Shown piece by piece: positions 61,084 to 64,000 of a stretch of 64,000 nucleotides of DNA (position 1 is its first letter; each line of letters starts with the position of its first letter). The DNA is from Coxiellaceae bacterium. Its GTDB lineage: Bacteria > Pseudomonadota > Gammaproteobacteria > Coxiellales > Coxiellaceae. The stretch spans positions 142,529-206,528 of the forward strand of contig JARGOB010000006.1 of the NCBI GenBank assembly GCA_029212925.1, read 5' to 3'. The translations under genes and the position numbers were made by a program. Under the pieces are notes generated by a model. It was not told the DNA's origin and did not search any database. It saw nothing but the letters and a program-made list of their open reading frames with translations.

Positions 61084-64000
61084 ATGGGTATTGGCGCAAA
61101 ATCATTCAGTAGTGCAAATGATATCTCCAGTCCAGTGAGCCGTGACATGATGGGTTTTCGTGATGAAAATACCATTAGCATTGAAGCCGCTCCTGATTTT
61201 TCAAAACAAAGCCTCGTAAGTGTTGTAAGCAAACAGGCGTATGATTCATATCAGCCTGCTATTGCGGTGAATACAGAGATATTTAATAACGCCGTACCTG
61301 ATTCATACTACATTGGTGTTCAAGGACCAAGAATTGCAACAGTGACGGATACGCTTAATGCTGCCTTTGGTCAATCCGTACGTGCGAGTACATTAGGTGT
61401 TAGCACAAAAGGCGGTCTTACTAACGCATTCAATTCGTCATTATTTGCAGTGAGCTTCGCTTATCAAGCTACGGGGTTTAGTAAGTCGACAGAACAGCTT
61501 GCTATCGAGTCTGCTAATTTAACAGCCAAAGCTCAGACTGTTTTCAACTCTGGAAAGATTGATTCATCGGAGTTTATGAAAGAGGCTATCAATAGCACGC
61601 CCACTGAAACTATTTCATATGTGTCAGAAGCACTTCCATTTGCAGAAATATTGACTCCCGCTGAGGTAGCAGCGCCAGTTGAGTTTGTAAGCGAACCATT
61701 GAATGACATAGTTACTGAACCTGTCGTTAGTGTTGAAGTTGAACCCATACAGGAAACAGTTGTTGAGTCAGGTTTGCTTGTATCAATTCGCGCAGCTGTT
61801 ATTGTTGCTGAAGTCAATGATGCCCCCATCGTTAGCAGTAGCACTAACTTTACCAGCATTACTGAGGATCAAACCAATCACTCTGGCCAATTCATATCTG
61901 ATATAGTCAGCATCACGGACGCTGATAGTGGTGCTTCATCTGGTATCGCGGTGCACACGATTGATAGTGGTAATGGTGCATGGCAATACTCCCTTGATAG
62001 TGGCAGCACGTGGACGGCAATTATTAATGTAAGCACTAGCAATGCTTTATTATTAGGTTCGAATGATAAATTACGTTTTGTACCTGATGGTGACAATTCG
62101 GACTCGGGGAATGTGCAATTCTATGGTTGGGATCAAACTTCTGGTGTAGCTGGTGCAACTGTAGATGCTAGTACACGCGGTGGTAGTACAGCATTTAGCA
62201 CAGATAGTGATACATCAAGCATTACCGTGACAGCGGTAAATGATGCTCCTACCATTTCAAGTAGTATTAATTTCACAACCATTACTGAAGATCAAACTTC
62301 GAATGCCGGTAATGATGTATCAGACCTTGCCAGTATTGCCGATGTTGATAGCGGTGCCTCATCCGGTATCGCTGTGCATACATTAGATAGCAGTAATGGT
62401 ACATGGCAATACTCCACTGATAGCGGTAGCACCTGGACTGCAGTAGGGCAAGTGAGTGAGAGCAATGCCTTGCTGTTAGCATCAACAGACAAGCTGCGCT
62501 TTGTGCCCGATGGTAATAATGCCGATAGCGCCGATGTAGACTTTTATGCATGGGATCAGACTTCCGGCGCGGCTGGCACAAAAGTGGATGCTAGCACGCG
62601 TGGTGACACGACAGCATTTAGTACGGGCACAGAAAATTCATCCATTACCGTGTCAGCGGTTAATGATGCGCCAACGATTTCAAGTAGTTCTAACTTTACA
62701 GCCATCACCGAAGATGCCACCGCCAATGCCGGTAATGATGTCTCTGATCTTGTTTCAATCAGTGATGTTGATAGCGGTGCTTCATCCGGTATCGCAGTGC
62801 ACACGGTCGATAGCAGTAATGGTATATGGCAGTATTCCACTGACTCAGGTTCTAGCTGGATTGCCGTGGGGCAAGTGAGCACGAGTAATGCACTGCTATT
62901 AGCATCAACTGACAAGCTTCGCTTTGTGCCTGACGGTAATAATGCTGATAGCGCTGATGTAGACTTTTATGCATGGGATCAAACTTCCGGCGCGGCTGGC
63001 ACAAAAGTGGATGCTAGCACGCGTGGTGACACGACAGCATTTAGTACGGGCACAGAAAATTCATCCATTACCGTGTCAGCGGTTAATGATGCTCCTACCA
63101 TTTCAAGTAGTAGTAATTTCACAACCATTACTGAAGATCAAACTACCAATGCCGGTAATGATGTATCAGACCTTGCCAGTATTGCTGATGTTGATAGTGG
63201 CGCATCAAGCGGTATCGCGGTGCATACAATAGATAGCAGTAACGGTACATGGCAATATTCCACTGACTCAGGTTCTAGCTGGATTGCCGTGGGTCAAGTG
63301 AGCACGAGTAATGCGCTGCTATTAGCATCAACTGACAAGCTGCGCTTTGTACCTGACGGTAATAATGCCGATAGCGCCGATGTAGACTTTTATGCATGGG
63401 ATCAGACTTCCGGCGCGGCTGGCACAAAAGTGGATGCTAGCACGCGTGGTGACACGACAGCATTTAGTACGGGCACAGAAAATTCATCCATTACCGTGTC
63501 AGCGGTTAATGATGCGCCAACGATTTCAAGTAGTTCTAACTTTACAGCCATCACCGAAGATGCCACCGCCAATGCCGGTAATGATGTCTCTGATCTTGTT
63601 TCAATCAGTGATGTTGATAGCGGTGCTTCATCCGGTATCGCAGTGCACACGGTCGATAGCAGTAATGGTATATGGCAGTATTCCACTGACTCAGGTTCTA
63701 GCTGGATTGCCGTGGGGCAAGTGAGCACGAGTAATGCACTGCTATTAGCATCAACTGACAAGCTTCGCTTTGTGCCTGACGGTAATAATGCTGATAGCGC
63801 TGATGTAGACTTTTATGCATGGGATCAAACTTCCGGCGCGGCTGGCACAAAAGTGGATGCTAGCACGCGTGGTGACACGACAGCGTTTAGCTCAGGCACA
63901 GAAAATTCATCCATTTCCGTATCAGCGGTAAATGATGCGCCTACAATTTCAAGTAGTAGTAATTTCACAGCCATCACCGAAGATGCCACCACCAATGCGG
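61084..64000 (+). CDS. Giant repeat adhesin, likely type I secretion substrate, 3' partial
   Basis: The frame is open from the ATG at 61084 to the window edge, 972 codons, and no stop is met. There is no Sec signal peptide. The first 244 residues are not repetitive and include VEPIQETVVESGLL. From residue 245 the protein consists of 141-residue cadherin/VCBS-like repeats; each starts NDAPTISSS-NF-ITED and contains SDVDSGASSGIAVHT-like and STDKLRFVPDGNN segments. Its place directly after the ABC transporter and fusion protein genes identifies it as the exported cargo. GGTGATATAG precedes the start. The C-terminal RTX secretion signal would lie outside the window. Confidence 0.88.
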   Translation, partial: MGIGAKSFSSANDISSPVSRDMMGFRDENTISIEAAPDFSKQSLVSVVSKQAYDSYQPAIAVNTEIFNNAVPDSYYIGVQGPRIATVTDTLNAAFGQSVRASTLGVSTKGGLTNAFNSSLFAVSFAYQATGFSKSTEQLAIESANLTAKAQTVFNSGKIDSSEFMKEAINSTPTETISYVSEALPFAEILTPAEVAAPVEFVSEPLNDIVTEPVVSVEVEPIQETVVESGLLVSIRAAVIVAEVNDAPIVSSSTNFTSITEDQTNHSGQFISDIVSITDADSGASSGIAVHTIDSGNGAWQYSLDSGSTWTAIINVSTSNALLLGSNDKLRFVPDGDNSDSGNVQFYGWDQTSGVAGATVDASTRGGSTAFSTDSDTSSITVTAVNDAPTISSSINFTTITEDQTSNAGNDVSDLASIADVDSGASSGIAVHTLDSSNGTWQYSTDSGSTWTAVGQVSESNALLLASTDKLRFVPDGNNADSADVDFYAWDQTSGAAGTKVDASTRGDTTAFSTGTENSSITVSAVNDAPTISSSSNFTAITEDATANAGNDVSDLVSISDVDSGASSGIAVHTVDSSNGIWQYSTDSGSSWIAVGQVSTSNALLLASTDKLRFVPDGNNADSADVDFYAWDQTSGAAGTKVDASTRGDTTAFSTGTENSSITVSAVNDAPTISSSSNFTTITEDQTTNAGNDVSDLASIADVDSGASSGIAVHTIDSSNGTWQYSTDSGSSWIAVGQVSTSNALLLASTDKLRFVPDGNNADSADVDFYAWDQTSGAAGTKVDASTRGDTTAFSTGTENSSITVSAVNDAPTISSSSNFTAITEDATANAGNDVSDLVSISDVDSGASSGIAVHTVDSSNGIWQYSTDSGSSWIAVGQVSTSNALLLASTDKLRFVPDGNNADSADVDFYAWDQTSGAAGTKVDASTRGDTTAFSSGTENSSISVSAVNDAPTISSSSNFTAITEDATTNA
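61816..64000 (+). repeat. Tandem 423-bp repeats in the adhesin gene
   Basis: Unit boundaries fall at 61816, 62239, 62662, 63085, 63508 and 63931, exactly 423 bases (141 codons) apart; the sixth unit is cut by the window edge. Units are not equally related: about 530 bases from roughly 62512 to 63043 look nearly identical to 63358-63889, an 846-base offset, so alternate units match best. Confidence 0.9.

Noticed and set aside
62556..63761. Two identical 119-codon minus-strand frames (62556-62915 and 63402-63761)
   Set aside because: They are shadows of the near-identical adhesin repeats on the plus strand; their identity follows from the 846-base repeat period.
61816..64000. Mobile element or CRISPR from the long periodic repeats
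   Set aside because: The repeats are in one open frame with a codon-sized period and encode a protein domain array.

Overview
The window looks like chromosomal DNA of a gammaproteobacterium, most probably of the order Legionellales (Legionella, Coxiella, Aquicella or Berkiella relatives); the genus cannot be fixed from sequence reading alone. The reasons are a moderately AT-rich composition, a pyrophosphate-type phosphofructokinase, type IV pilus minor pilins, a LapB/LssB-type type I secretion system with a giant repeat adhesin, a chagasin-type protease inhibitor, and several large cytosolic proteins with eukaryote-like or host-directed features (ankyrin repeats, a C-terminal CaaX box, a possible U-box, a metzincin protease) that resemble secreted effectors of intracellular bacteria. 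Effector status is inference throughout.

Layout. 1-4164: end of an RND efflux adaptor gene plus its inner-membrane pump. 4237-5967: two tandem LuxR-type regulators whose autoinducer-domain Asp is replaced by Asn. 6084-9679: a HigBA toxin-antitoxin pair, an SDR oxidoreductase, a lipoprotein and a HipBA pair with two palindromic operators. 9812-15137: small unknowns, a PAP2-like membrane protein and a 987-residue protein ending in a CCA/poly(A)-polymerase-like domain. 15163-18709: lpxH and cysS (divergent), then pilV/pilW/pilX-like minor pilins. 18660-24065: a PAP2_3 membrane enzyme and three orphan proteins, one with a possible divergent U-box. 24350-29978: enoyl-CoA hydratase, KDPG aldolase, sugar porter, SDR and D-mannonate dehydratase, which read as part of a hexuronate/aldonate catabolic locus. 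30150-31450: an exported protein and an outer-membrane barrel.

31526-35357 is a block flanked by 20-bp direct repeats. It holds a glycosyltransferase, a MerR/TipA-like regulator and a 460-residue protein ending in CSVM. The merR gene and the CaaX gene carry the same operator inside a 19-bp promoter spacer, so the regulator probably controls both. 35414-37746: a metzincin-like protease, a chagasin-like inhibitor and a membrane protein. 37954-42499: glnA, a GGDEF protein with a degenerate EAL domain, and PPi-phosphofructokinase. 42697-45294: an FAD monooxygenase-ankyrin fusion. 45291-52318: AAA ATPase with twin operators, CoA-transferase, carbonic anhydrase, a dispersed repeat family, a barrel protein, an S53 peptidase and mpl. 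52456-56888: a chaperone-usher operon with DUF4402-type subunits. 56944-64000: a type I secretion ABC transporter, its membrane fusion protein, and the first 972 codons of an adhesin built from 423-bp repeats; the gene runs off the window.

No rRNA, tRNA, CRISPR array or intact insertion sequence was recognised by eye. Many gene starts were moved from the longest possible start to one with a ribosome binding site or family support; these choices are noted per entry.
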